From an uncultured Clostridia bacterium (GTDB lineage: Bacteria > Bacillota > Clostridia > Oscillospirales > Acutalibacteraceae): a DNA stretch of 26,629 nt. The stretch covers positions 1 to 26,629 of the forward strand of contig CAKZZS010000040.1 of assembly GCA_937884975.1 (NCBI GenBank), given 5' to 3'. The position numbers were made by a program, and so were the translations under genes. Positions 8,338 through 15,085 of the stretch are shown piece after piece (the stretch's first letter is position 1; each line of letters starts with the position of its first letter). The notes under the pieces are model-generated. The model had not been told where the DNA came from. It was given only the letters and a program-made list of their open reading frames with translations, and did not search any database.

Positions 8338-8750
8338 GACGGGACGGGCGACCCGTCCCCTACGTAAGGATTTGAATCCACATTTCACCGTAGGGGCGGA
8401 TACTATCCGCCCGTTAATTTACATCTATCTTACGGGCGCGCACGGAGACACGCCCCTACGAGTTTGATAATCATTCTCACACCCTGTAGGGGTGGGTTTC
8501 CACGTCCACCCGTTTGCCGCGAAAGCGGCAAATTGTCACTTTTGGCGACAACGGGACGTCGAGTTACGGCTTCGCCATTACCCTTTTGTCTGCTTTGCGG
8601 ACATTTCCCCTATCAGGGGAATCTCACCGTCTCCTACGCACCTCATCCGTCGCATAAATGCGACACCGCTTGACGAGCCCGTCCCCTCTGTCACTTCGTG
8701 ACATCTCCCCACACTGTGGGGAGTCACCCCTCAAGGGGAAGGCTTTGTAG
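8338..8750. repeat. Hairpin-dense intergenic repeat region
   Basis: About 410 bp without a credible gene (short open frames here are low-complexity artefacts of GC-rich repeats). It is packed with short perfect stem-loops: GGGACGGG-CGA-CCCGTCCC (8341-8359), GGCGGATActATCCGCC (8395-8412), TTTGCCGC-GAAA-GCGGCAAA (8513-8532), TTCCCCT-ATC-AGGGGAA (8605-8621), GTCGCA-TAAA-TGCGAC (about 8650-8665), TGTCAC-TTC-GTGACA (about 8689-8703), TCCCCAC-ACT-GTGGGGA (about 8705-8721) and CCCC-TCAA-GGGG (about 8727-8738). Loops are 3-4 nt. Such tracts are dispersed repeats in clostridial genomes. Confidence 0.7.
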
Positions 8751-9007
8751 GTTGAGATTCTTCGCTTCGCTCAGAATGACATTTTATCGTTCCGAAGGAA
8801 CATTTCACACGTTTTCTTGAAAACATATTTCATGTTTTTTTATAACAACACTTCACAAATTCAAAAGAATTTATTTCACGGGCGGATATTATCCGCCCCT
8901 ACGAGTCGGTTGAGATTCTTCACTTCGTTCAGAATGACATTTAACGTTCCGCAGGAACACTTCACGAATTCAAAAGAATTTATTTCACGGGCGGATATTA
9001 TCCGCCC
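8751..9007. repeat. Tandem duplicated intergenic repeat units (GATTCTTCgCTTCG type)
   Basis: Two units in direct orientation. Unit A: GTTGAGATTCTTCRCTTCG followed by TCAGAATGACATTT and a GTTCC-G(A/C)A-GGAAC hairpin, at 8751-8801 and 8908-8958. Unit B: CTTCACRAATTCAAAAGAAT leading into the palindrome GGCGGATATTATCCGCC, at 8851-8898 and 8960-9007. The two copies differ by only a few bases, so the duplication is recent. The third copy of the GGCGGAT palindrome is at 8395-8412. Confidence 0.8.
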
Positions 9008-9009
9008 TT

Positions 9010-9162
9010 TTATTTTTCAATTAAATTTTGAGTAAGGGCTTTGCCCTTAAGGACGCTGAAGACTATTATCCCAACTGTCAGTGCCGCCCTTATTATATTT
9101 ATAATTCTTATTGACTTGGTTGCAATTTGAATATATTTCAAATCCTTGAACAGCTCGTTCAT
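9010..9162 (-). CDS. 50-residue single-pass membrane peptide next to spoVAD remnant
   Basis: A small open frame reading MNELFKDLKYIQIATKS..., with one hydrophobic segment (about residues 19-37, rich in I, A, L and V). Its ATG overlaps the TGA of the spoVAD remnant (ATGA), which suggests a real, coupled gene. The last ~10 codons run up to the edge of the duplicated palindrome (9007), so the C-terminus may have been altered by repeat insertion. I do not recognise a family. Next to spoVAD one expects other spoVA genes, but this does not look like SpoVAC or SpoVAE. Confidence 0.5.
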   Translation of the reverse strand: MNELFKDLKYIQIATKSIRIINIIRAALTVGIIVFSVLKGKALTQNLIEK

Positions 9163-9572
9163 TCTCTTTCACCGCCTGTCAGTAATACCGCGTGGGCAAT
9201 TGAGGGAATTGTTTCTCCCTGAAGCGTTGAGGTGGTGGAAAGAAGCGCTCCCGTTGCAACAAAAAGCACCTTTGTAAGCCTGCCGCTCGCAAGCGCGTTC
9301 ATTATATGGGTGTTAAGAACGCTTGCGCTACAGCCGCAGCCCGAGCCGCCGGCGTGAATGTCCTGATTATTCATATCGTAAATAAGCAGTCCGCAGTCAT
9401 TATGAACGGATGAAATATCAACTCCGTAGTCCTTCTGACAAAGCTCATTAAGAAGCTGAGAACCGACCCTCCCCAAATCTCCGGTAAGAATCATATCATA
9501 GTCGTCGGGCGTGGTGGCAGTGTCATTAAGAAAATCCGATATGGTCTGCGCCGCGGCAGGTGCCATTGTCAA
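9159..9572 (-). pseudogene. spoVAD: 5'-truncated stage V sporulation protein AD (SpoVAD)
   Basis: About 137 codons match the C-terminal part of SpoVAD, a thiolase-fold protein of the dipicolinic-acid channel complex that acts during spore formation and germination. Recognisable segments are MAPAAAQTISDFL, DYDMILTGDLGRVGS, a Cys-rich GGSGCGCSASVLN, and the C-terminal IPSIAHAVLL. Full SpoVAD is about 335-340 residues, so roughly 200 N-terminal residues are missing. The frame closes at a stop just upstream of the first SpoVAD-like residues (about 9570), and the sequence beyond is unrelated AT-rich DNA. I conclude that a break or insertion removed the 5' half. No other piece of spoVAD is seen in the window. 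Confidence 0.82.
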
Positions 9573-9844
9573 GATTAGACGATAAATTTGTACGAATTAC
9601 CAAATATTGTAAATGGTTTTTGTGCAATTTCCACAATTCGCCATTTTTCACTCAAAAATAAGACAACGAATAATTAAAATATGTCTATTTTTATCAATTA
9701 TGGTCATTTTCTGACATCACCCTATACAAAAACGCCCGAAACCGTTGCTATCACTGCGTTTCAGGCGTTTTTTGATGTTCAAAAGGTTACAATTTGTAAT
9801 ATTTAAAATTAGCACATATATACGAATAGTAGAATTATATGTAC
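9573..9844. other. Island boundary: AT-rich non-coding stretch with bidirectional terminator
   Basis: No gene is seen. The stretch starts exactly where spoVAD similarity ends. A strong hairpin at 9731-9773 (AACGCC and GAAAC paired with GTTTC and GGCGTT, followed by TTTTTT) lies just downstream of the minus-strand toxin-like operon. It can work as terminator on + and, with flanking As, on -. It is a candidate attachment or junction region, but no integrase is visible. Confidence 0.6.
9731..9773. terminator. Rho-independent terminator, bidirectional
   Basis: AACGCC-c-GAAAC (from 9731) pairs with GTTTC-a-GGCGTT (to about 9770), with a loop of about 15 nt. Six Ts follow on + (about 9768-9773), and a run of As precedes it on the other side (Ts on -). 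It closes the minus operon ending at 9845. Confidence 0.75.
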
Positions 9845-10141
9845 TTACTCATAATCCGTTTGTTCACGAATACTGTCATCAACCAACTCTTTGTAGTCAT
9901 CGTTAAGCGAATCGTATTTTTCTTCCCATTCATCTTCATCCATTTCATCCCAACTAGTTGAGAGTTCAATGTATGTGTTATACTGAGCCGGATCATCTTT
10001 TTCTAAAAACTGCTCATGAGTTGGATATTCATCTTCGTTAATTTCAGTTTCATCGTCTTCAAATTCGTCTTTTGATAATTCCTCTGCTTCATCATTTCCT
10101 ATATGTGATAAAACATTACCTAATATATTAAGAAATCCCAT
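9845..10141 (-). CDS. Small highly acidic protein, unknown function
   Basis: 98 residues with a hydrophobic first ten residues (MGFLNILGNVL), then a strongly acidic body (DEAEELSKDEFEDDETEINEDE, WDEMDEDEWEEKYDSL). I chose the ATG at 10141, not the one at 10147, because AAGGAG is then at the proper distance of 7 nt. It overlaps the upstream membrane-protein gene by 14 bases and is last in a four-gene operon. Extreme acidity is seen in DNA-mimic and antitoxin-like proteins, but nothing here proves either. No family recognised. Confidence 0.6.
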   Translation of the reverse strand: MGFLNILGNVLSHIGNDEAEELSKDEFEDDETEINEDEYPTHEQFLEKDDPAQYNTYIELSTSWDEMDEDEWEEKYDSLNDDYKELVDDSIREQTDYE

Positions 10142-10523
10142 TATCATTCTCCTTTCTTGATTCTACTTCTTCATTATCAGTATTGTCTATTTTTGAATCA
10201 TCTTCAACAGCAGCATAAAGTGCAGTTATTAATTCTTCCTTTTCTTTCTCTAGTTCTTTCTTTGTTTTCTTATTCTCAACAGATTGTTGGTATAGTTTGA
10301 TTATTAATAGTATTAACGGAACAAGCGAAGCGGCACCGACTGCAGCCCCACCTTTAATCTTTCCTATTTTTATTCCTTCTATTTTGCTCTGCTTTGCAAT
10401 TTTCAAAATTCCACCTTGCATTTTACCATCATCGCTTATTGCCTTAAGTGTTTTTGTAATTGCATCCGAACTTTTTGCGTTTTCTGTAAAAAACTTAATT
10501 GCATTTTCAACTCTATTATCCAT
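10128..10523 (-). CDS. Membrane protein with C-terminal coiled coil, unknown function
   Basis: 131 residues. Residues about 58-78 (GGAAVGAASLVPLILLIIKLY) form a single transmembrane or membrane-inserting segment. They are followed by a Lys/Glu-rich helix (ENKKTKKELEKEKEEL) that should form a coiled coil, and an acidic tail. The N-terminal ~55 residues are polar and helical. It is third in the minus operon after the nucleotidyltransferase (23-bp gap). The stop lies inside the next gene. A membrane-anchored partner beside a nucleotidyltransferase toxin-like gene is unusual for type IV TA pairs. Confidence 0.6.
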   Translation of the reverse strand: MDNRVENAIKFFTENAKSSDAITKTLKAISDDGKMQGGILKIAKQSKIEGIKIGKIKGGAAVGAASLVPLILLIIKLYQQSVENKKTKKELEKEKEELITALYAAVEDDSKIDNTDNEEVESRKENDNGIS

Positions 10524-10546
10524 AAAGCACCCTTTCTGAATTTCTT

Positions 10547-11254
10547 TTATTCTAACTTGCTGATAATATCATCAATATTATCTTCTGACACAACATTCGG
10601 ATATTTATCCTCAAAATCAATTAATCTTTCTTTAACGGCTATTTCGCTCTCTTTTTGCTTTTCATAACCACTGATAAACGATCTATTATTAATTGCCGTT
10701 TTAACAAATTCTAAAGTCTCATTAGAAATATTTTCAAAACCGTCATATAAATCATTAACAGCCTTTTCAATATCGAAATAGTTAATCTCGTCTTGCTTTT
10801 GATAATGATAGTAGAGTATTCCGAGAATATCAGATAAATCGTTTTTATACTTTCTGCCTGAAACCATCTTCATAGCAATCAGGTATTCTCTGTTTATCGT
10901 CCGAAATTCCAGCACATTGGCAAAGGTTTTATAATAAACAGAGTGTTCTCTCAACTTTGGTGAATACGACTTGGTTTTCTTAAAATCGTCGTTTAACCAG
11001 TCGGTTGGAAGATTATATTTTTCTGCAACTATAAGAGATGCTGCCTTTACTGCTTCCTCTGACGTATTAAAAGCGTCGATGTCAACGGAATTCATTCTGA
11101 AATCATAATTAAGAATGACAGAACCGCCGCCTACTATGATAATCTCCGCTTTCACTTTTCTTCCGGTAATTCTCTTAAACTCTTTTGCGAGTTCTTTAAG
11201 ATAAATATCAACACTATCCTTCTGTATATCTTTAGGCAACGTTAAACACCTCAT
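10547..11254 (-). CDS. AbiEii/DUF6036-like nucleotidyltransferase
   Basis: 235 residues of the minimal nucleotidyltransferase superfamily. The signature GGGSVILNY (42-50) is followed by NSVDIDAF (D58 and D60), giving the GS...DxD active site. These proteins include toxins of AbiE-type (type IV) toxin-antitoxin systems, which transfer nucleotides to tRNA ends, and related DUF6036 proteins. It overlaps the upstream HTH gene by 23 bases, the usual arrangement of antitoxin followed by toxin. The first few residues are uncertain because the ATG has no clear ribosome site, consistent with translational coupling. The toxin role is inferred from family and context. Confidence 0.75.
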   Translation of the reverse strand: MRCLTLPKDIQKDSVDIYLKELAKEFKRITGRKVKAEIIIVGGGSVILNYDFRMNSVDIDAFNTSEEAVKAASLIVAEKYNLPTDWLNDDFKKTKSYSPKLREHSVYYKTFANVLEFRTINREYLIAMKMVSGRKYKNDLSDILGILYYHYQKQDEINYFDIEKAVNDLYDGFENISNETLEFVKTAINNRSFISGYEKQKESEIAVKERLIDFEDKYPNVVSEDNIDDIISKLE

Positions 11255-11801
11255 TTTCAGCTATATTAAACCTTGCAAACTCAGGTATTGCATTTGCAAA
11301 ACTATCAGACAGGGCTGAAGGGTTTTTCATAACTTCTGCCTCAGCAATAACGCTTGCAGGATAAATGATTTTATCAAGTTTTGCCGTTCTAAGTTTATTA
11401 TATTTTGTACAGATAGGCACGTAGTTGATGCGGCTGATATAATCAAGCATGGCTAAAAGATAAAGCGCTTCAGGATACCATTTTTTATTGTAATAATCAT
11501 TAATTCTGTCCTCTTTCAAAACAGATACAATAAACTTCTTATATCCTTTTTCTTTCAGCTCATGGCGAACGTTACTCTTAAACGCTTCAAAATCGTAACG
11601 GATATCAACATCTTTATAGAGCAAATCTTCCATAGAACAATTGAAATACTTCGATAGTTCATAAACCGTTTTGGCATTACAGTTTTCCAAAGTCGTTTTG
11701 CCGTTACAAATATCACTGATAGTTGAATACGGTATATTTGTATCCTTTGCCAGTTTATATTTGCTGATGTTTTTTTCACTAATCAGATAGTTAATGTTCA
11801 T
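11232..11801 (-). CDS. HTH (XRE-type) regulator with C-terminal domain, antitoxin-like
   Basis: 189 residues. Residues 1-62 are a Cro/C1-type helix-turn-helix (KYKLAKDTNIPYSTISDICNGKTTLENC). The remainder (SVLKEDRINDYYNKKWYPEALYLLAMLDYISRINYVPICTKYNKLR...) is an effector domain typically paired with AbiEii-like nucleotidyltransferases. Ribosome site GAAGGTGGTGA precedes ATG. The promoter just upstream contains a perfect 12-bp palindrome between its -35 and -10, a likely self-binding operator. It probably neutralises or represses the downstream nucleotidyltransferase. Its N-terminus clearly resembles that of the 12089 gene (shared MNIN, KY-LAK, SxEDL), so they are paralogous regulators. Confidence 0.75.
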   Translation of the reverse strand: MNINYLISEKNISKYKLAKDTNIPYSTISDICNGKTTLENCNAKTVYELSKYFNCSMEDLLYKDVDIRYDFEAFKSNVRHELKEKGYKKFIVSVLKEDRINDYYNKKWYPEALYLLAMLDYISRINYVPICTKYNKLRTAKLDKIIYPASVIAEAEVMKNPSALSDSFANAIPEFARFNIAENEVFNVA

Positions 11802-11822
11802 GGTATCACCACCTTCACTATT

Positions 11823-11851
11823 ATTATAACGGAATTCCGTGATAATATCAA
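11823..11851 (-). promoter_or_regulatory. Promoter/operator of HTH-nucleotidyltransferase operon
   Basis: On the minus strand TTGATA (11846-11851) and TATAAT (11823-11828) are separated by exactly 17 bp. The spacer contains the perfect palindrome ACGGAATTCCGT (11829-11840), well placed for repression by the HTH protein encoded directly downstream. Confidence 0.8.
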
Positions 11852-11871
11852 CTATTTTTCAATGAAATCGT

Positions 11872-11904
11872 AAAAAAATAAGAAACTGCGCAAATGCAGT
11901 TTCT
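11872..11904 (-). terminator. Terminator after HTH gene remnant
   Basis: AGAAACTGC (11881-11889) pairs perfectly with GCAGTTTCT (11896-11904) around a 6-nt loop. On the minus strand the T-run TATTTTTTTA follows. It sits in the same place as the 15063-15085 hairpin of the intact gene copy but with an entirely different stem sequence. Confidence 0.75.
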
Positions 11905-12033
11905 CACTTTATTTCCTGTTCTAAATTTCTGAAGGTATCCGTATCAAAGAATTCGGTAATGGTGATGTCCAGACCGTCACAGATTTTCTTGATGGTGGTG
12001 ATACCCGGGTTTTTGCTTTGATTGTAAATGATT
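11904..12033 (-). pseudogene. 3' remnant of XRE regulator gene (direct-repeat copy 1)
   Basis: This segment encodes the last ~42 residues (…KNPGITTIKKICDGLDIT…) and stop of the HTH gene found intact at 15084-15326. It is 127/130 identical to 15084-15213, in direct orientation and 3,180 bp away. Identity stops at about 12033, where a new promoter (12044) begins, so the N-terminal HTH part is absent. It is a truncated duplicate left at the edge of the 12.1-15.2 kb module. Confidence 0.85.
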
Positions 12034-12043
12034 ATTTTAATTC

Positions 12044-12072
12044 TTGACAATATTTCGGTCAACCGATATAAT
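12044..12072 (+). promoter_or_regulatory. Consensus promoter with operator palindrome for XRE/pRiA4-like operon
   Basis: Perfect TTGACA (12044-12049) and TATAAT (12067-12072) with a 17-bp spacer. The spacer carries the inverted repeat TCGGT-CA-ACCGA (12055-12066). The start codon follows 17 bp after the -10, leaving a very short leader. Confidence 0.85.
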
Positions 12073-12088
12073 AGGATTGGTGATAGTT

Positions 12089-12514
12089 ATGAATATTAAT
12101 ACAATATTGAAAGAAAATAATATGACTAAGTATAGGTTGGCGAAACTCAGCGGAGTTCCCCATGCTACGCTTAACAATATTTGTTCAGGTCAGGCACAGA
12201 TCGAAAAGTGTTCTGCTGAAACGCTATATAAAATTGCCAAAGTCTTGAATGTCAGTATTGAGGATTTAATAAAGGATTCCATTACTGAGTCTGAAATAAA
12301 CGCTCAAAGAGAACGAGCATATGAATATGGGTTGCCAAATTATTTGCAGCATGATTTAGACGAATACAAAAAGGGATTAAAGAATCATTCATCGCTTATT
12401 GACTGTCTTTGGGGAGAACTTTACGGAAGCATTAATATGGCTGAAATTTCCGATGGTGCTATATCACCCGAACATGCGGACTACCTAAGACAAAAATATT
12501 TATGGAGGAAATGA
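12089..12514 (+). CDS. XRE-family HTH regulator
   Basis: 141 residues with an N-terminal Cro/C1 HTH (residues 1-62: KYRLAKLSGVPHATLNNICSGQAQIEKC) and a C-terminal ~75-residue domain (YGLPNYLQHDLDEYKKGL...EHADYLRQKYLWRK) of the kind found in plasmid or TA-associated regulators. I chose the ATG at 12089, since an upstream TTG at 12044 is the -35 itself. The consensus promoter with palindromic spacer argues for autoregulation. The next gene starts 25 bp later. Similarity to the 11232 gene product suggests two related modules placed back to back, divergently transcribed. Confidence 0.75.
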   Translation: MNINTILKENNMTKYRLAKLSGVPHATLNNICSGQAQIEKCSAETLYKIAKVLNVSIEDLIKDSITESEINAQRERAYEYGLPNYLQHDLDEYKKGLKNHSSLIDCLWGELYGSINMAEISDGAISPEHADYLRQKYLWRK

Positions 12515-12539
12515 TACAACAGAAGTGAGGAGTATTATT

Positions 12540-13133
12540 ATGGCTCAAATATACACATTTCATATTGTTTATGATGGATGTAAAAACAAAATCTGGAGAG
12601 ATATTCAGATTTCTTCCACAAACACATTAGCGACTTTAGGCTACTGCGTTCTTTCCTCATTTGATACATTGGCATATCATTTATTTTACATAGAACATAA
12701 CGGCATACGATATAATACCTATTTAGACGAGTTCAGTGATAGTGAAGCATTTTTAAGTGAGGTAAAACTTAATCAATTGTCATTGAAAATCGGGGATAAG
12801 CTGGAAATGCTCTATGACTTTGGTTGTGAGCAAATATTTTCAATTACCGTCACTAATATTGAGGAAATGCCAAAAGGTTTCGCAACCGCCTACCCTAAAG
12901 TCATTGCAGGCGAAGGCAGAGGAATCATTGACGATATGCCCAGTGACGAGCTGATGGAAATCATTAACAAAACGGAAAAGAACGGAAAATCAGATTTTGT
13001 TATCACCAATGAATTTAGTCGGCAAATCGTATGGGATTATCGTAATTATCTATTGAAATATGATGATGGATTAATTAGAATCAAGGTAAAAGAAATAAAA
13101 GATGCGTACGAAAACCATTTAGATGAATATTAG
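12540..13133 (+). CDS. Plasmid pRiA4b ORF-3-like family protein
   Basis: 197 residues. The fold pattern fits the PRiA4_ORF3/TnpR-like family: YTFHIVYDGCKNKIWRDIQISSTNTLATLGYCVLSSF (typical opening strand-helix), then LEMLYDFGCEQIFSITV (the YDFGD-type motif, here with Cys for Asp) and PKVIAGEGRGIIDDMP (the P..I.GEGA.PPED-type motif). The family is common on mobile elements and has no proven function. GAGGAG seven bases before ATG fixes the start. It is second in the operon with the XRE gene and ends at a strong terminator (13147). It may be the effector of a two-gene module, which is inference. Confidence 0.7.
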   Translation: MAQIYTFHIVYDGCKNKIWRDIQISSTNTLATLGYCVLSSFDTLAYHLFYIEHNGIRYNTYLDEFSDSEAFLSEVKLNQLSLKIGDKLEMLYDFGCEQIFSITVTNIEEMPKGFATAYPKVIAGEGRGIIDDMPSDELMEIINKTEKNGKSDFVITNEFSRQIVWDYRNYLLKYDDGLIRIKVKEIKDAYENHLDEY

Positions 13134-13146
13134 TTACTACATAAAT

Positions 13147-13182
13147 AAAAACAAGAAAATGCAGGAGCGGTTTCTTGTTTTT
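13147..13182 (+). terminator. Rho-independent terminator
   Basis: AAAAACAAGAAA (13147-13158) pairs perfectly with TTTCTTGTTTTT (13171-13182), 12 bp with a 12-nt loop, with the T-tract in the 3' arm. It separates the XRE/pRiA4-like pair from the ATPase gene. Confidence 0.8.
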
Positions 13183-13184
13183 AT

Positions 13185-13239
13185 TATACCCCTTATACCC
13201 TGTTGACTTTTGATTATAAAAAGGGTATAATAGGGTATA
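13185..13239 (+). promoter_or_regulatory. ATPase-gene promoter framed by four GGGTATA/TATACCC boxes
   Basis: TTGACT (13203-13208) and TATAAT (13226-13231), 17-bp spacer. Two TATACCC boxes (13185, 13194) lie just upstream of the -35. Two GGGTATA boxes (13223, 13233) overlap and follow the -10. The pairs form a near-perfect inverted repeat with 9-10 bp periodicity, about one helical turn, so dimers or tetramers of a repressor could clamp the promoter. Confidence 0.75.
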
Positions 13240-13261
13240 ATTATTGATAGGGGGTATTCTT

Positions 13262-15055
13262 ATGAATAATGCAAATATTCTTCAGCGTATTGACGACCTC
13301 GAAAGAGAAATCGCTCTATTGCCTGTCGGAAGTGTTGTTGAAAAAAGAATCGGAGACAAGGTTTATTATTACCACCGTATCAACAAAAACAATGAACGAT
13401 TCGAAAAGTATATTTCATTTGAGAATGTTGACGAACTGCGTTCGCAGATAGATAAGAGGAAGAAGCTCGAAAAGGAATTAAAAGAGCTTAAAAGAGCGCT
13501 TCCAAAAGAAAAGCCTGTGAAAACATTGGGTAGTTCACATAAATTCGCAACCTATGTCAGAACCGGAGAACAATTAAAGAAGTATTCTAAGATTGTAGCA
13601 GACTATAAGAAAAGAGAATGCTACTCAAAATTGCACGACTACATTTATGGCACTCCACAGGATAAGGTTTTCATTCTTTATGGTTTGAGAAGAACAGGAA
13701 AAACAACCCTGATTCGTCAAATCATCTTCAATATGACAAATGAGGAAATCAATAAGGCTGCTTTTATTCAAATCACTTCAAACGATACCTTATCAAACAT
13801 CAACACCGACTTATCATATCTCGAAGCACACGGATATAAATATGTATTCATTGATGAAGTAACCCTGATGGAGGACTTCATTGAAGGTGCCGCACTCTTC
13901 TCCGACCTCTATGCCAGTAGCGGAATGAAAATTGTATTATCCGGCACGGATTCTCTTGGTTTCGTATTCACAGAAAGCGAGCAGCTTTATGACCGCTGCA
14001 TTATGCTTCATACAACCTTTATCCCCTATCGTGAGTTTGAAAATGTTCTCGGTATAAAGGGCATTGATGAGTATATCCAATATGGCGGAACAATGAGCAT
14101 CAGCGGAAGGAATTACAACGAATCCTCCACCTTTGCAAACAAAAGCACTGCCGAAGAATATGTCAATACTGCAATTGCCAACAACATACAGCATTCACTC
14201 AAATATTATCAAAACGGCGACCATTTCAGACATTTATATAAGCTTTATGAAAAGGGAGAACTGACAAGTGCTATCAACCGAGTAGTAGCTGATATCACTC
14301 ACCGATTTACGGTAGATGTGCTTACAAAAACCTTTAAATCACACGATTTATCCTTATCAACAAGAAATCTTTTAAATGACAGAAACAATCCCATTGATTT
14401 AAACGAACACATTGATAAAGAGCTCGTTACAAAATCAATTAAAGATATGCTTGAAATTCTCAATAAAGAGGAGCAGAGCGTTGAAATAGATGAAGCTCAT
14501 GCTTTTCAAATTGAGGAATACTTATCTTTGCTTGATTTGGTGATGAAGGTTGATTTGCTCCATTTTCCTAATGTTAATCAGAAGGATAATAAAACCATTA
14601 TCAGCCAGCCGGGATTACGCTATGCACAGGCAGAAGCCTTGGTAAACAGCTTATTACTCGACGAAAGCTTTATTGCCTTGTCAATTATCGAGCGTCAAAA
14701 TATTTTAGATCGCATTTTAAGTGAAATCAAAGGCAGAATGATGGAAGATATCGTCCTTTTGGAAACCCGGTTAGCTAATCCGAAAAAGCAAGTGTTCCAG
14801 CTTCAGTTTGCTGTTGGCGAATTCGATATGGTAATTCACGACCCAAAAGCATTAAGCTGTGAGATATTTGAAATCAAGCACAGTGATCAAGCTGTACCAC
14901 AACAATATCAGCACTTGATTGATAGTGAAAAATGTGAGAGTACCGAACACCGTTTTGGTAGGATAACAAACAAGTGTGTTATCTACCGAGGTAGTAACAC
15001 AGAATCAAATGGTGTTAAGTACATCAATGTTGAAGAATATTTAAAGAGCTTATAA
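13262..15055 (+). CDS. AAA+ ATPase with C-terminal PD-(D/E)XK-like nuclease motif
   Basis: 597 residues from the ATG preceded by AGGGGG. Residues 1-80 form a coiled, YYYH-containing N-terminal module (LPVGSVVEKRIGDKVYYYHR, then LRSQIDKRKKLEKELKEL) similar to small DNA-binding/regulatory modules in clostridial mobile proteins. Walker A is GLRRTGKTT (141-149), Walker B YVFIDE (194-199), and sensor LSGTDS (226-231) as in DUF4143-type ATPases. The C-terminus carries EFDMVIHD and EIFEIK, giving D522...E537-x-K539, the core of a PD-(D/E)XK endonuclease. It has its own operator-rich promoter and ends convergently with the HTH gene at a shared hairpin. Possible role: ATP-dependent nuclease or switch protein in defence or element maintenance. 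Confidence 0.78.
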   Translation: MNNANILQRIDDLEREIALLPVGSVVEKRIGDKVYYYHRINKNNERFEKYISFENVDELRSQIDKRKKLEKELKELKRALPKEKPVKTLGSSHKFATYVRTGEQLKKYSKIVADYKKRECYSKLHDYIYGTPQDKVFILYGLRRTGKTTLIRQIIFNMTNEEINKAAFIQITSNDTLSNINTDLSYLEAHGYKYVFIDEVTLMEDFIEGAALFSDLYASSGMKIVLSGTDSLGFVFTESEQLYDRCIMLHTTFIPYREFENVLGIKGIDEYIQYGGTMSISGRNYNESSTFANKSTAEEYVNTAIANNIQHSLKYYQNGDHFRHLYKLYEKGELTSAINRVVADITHRFTVDVLTKTFKSHDLSLSTRNLLNDRNNPIDLNEHIDKELVTKSIKDMLEILNKEEQSVEIDEAHAFQIEEYLSLLDLVMKVDLLHFPNVNQKDNKTIISQPGLRYAQAEALVNSLLLDESFIALSIIERQNILDRILSEIKGRMMEDIVLLETRLANPKKQVFQLQFAVGEFDMVIHDPKALSCEIFEIKHSDQAVPQQYQHLIDSEKCESTEHRFGRITNKCVIYRGSNTESNGVKYINVEEYLKSL

Positions 15056-15062
15056 CGAAAAT

Positions 15063-15085
15063 GAGGAGTTGCGCTGCAACTCCTC
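15063..15085. terminator. Hairpin between convergent ATPase and XRE genes
   Basis: GAGGAGTTGC (15063-15072) pairs perfectly with GCAACTCCTC (15076-15085), loop GCT. It overlaps the XRE stop. T-tails are short on both strands (ATTTTCG on -, ACTTTATTT on +). It likely serves both genes. Confidence 0.65.

Noticed and set aside
8464..8701. Two overlapping ~69-codon open frames
   Set aside because: They lie wholly in the GC-rich hairpin repeat block, have no ribosome sites and biased composition. They are artefacts of the repeats.
9731..9773. Attachment site of an integrative element
   Set aside because: The position at the island edge is tempting, but no integrase, tRNA or matching second copy of the sequence is seen in the window. 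It is a good terminator.
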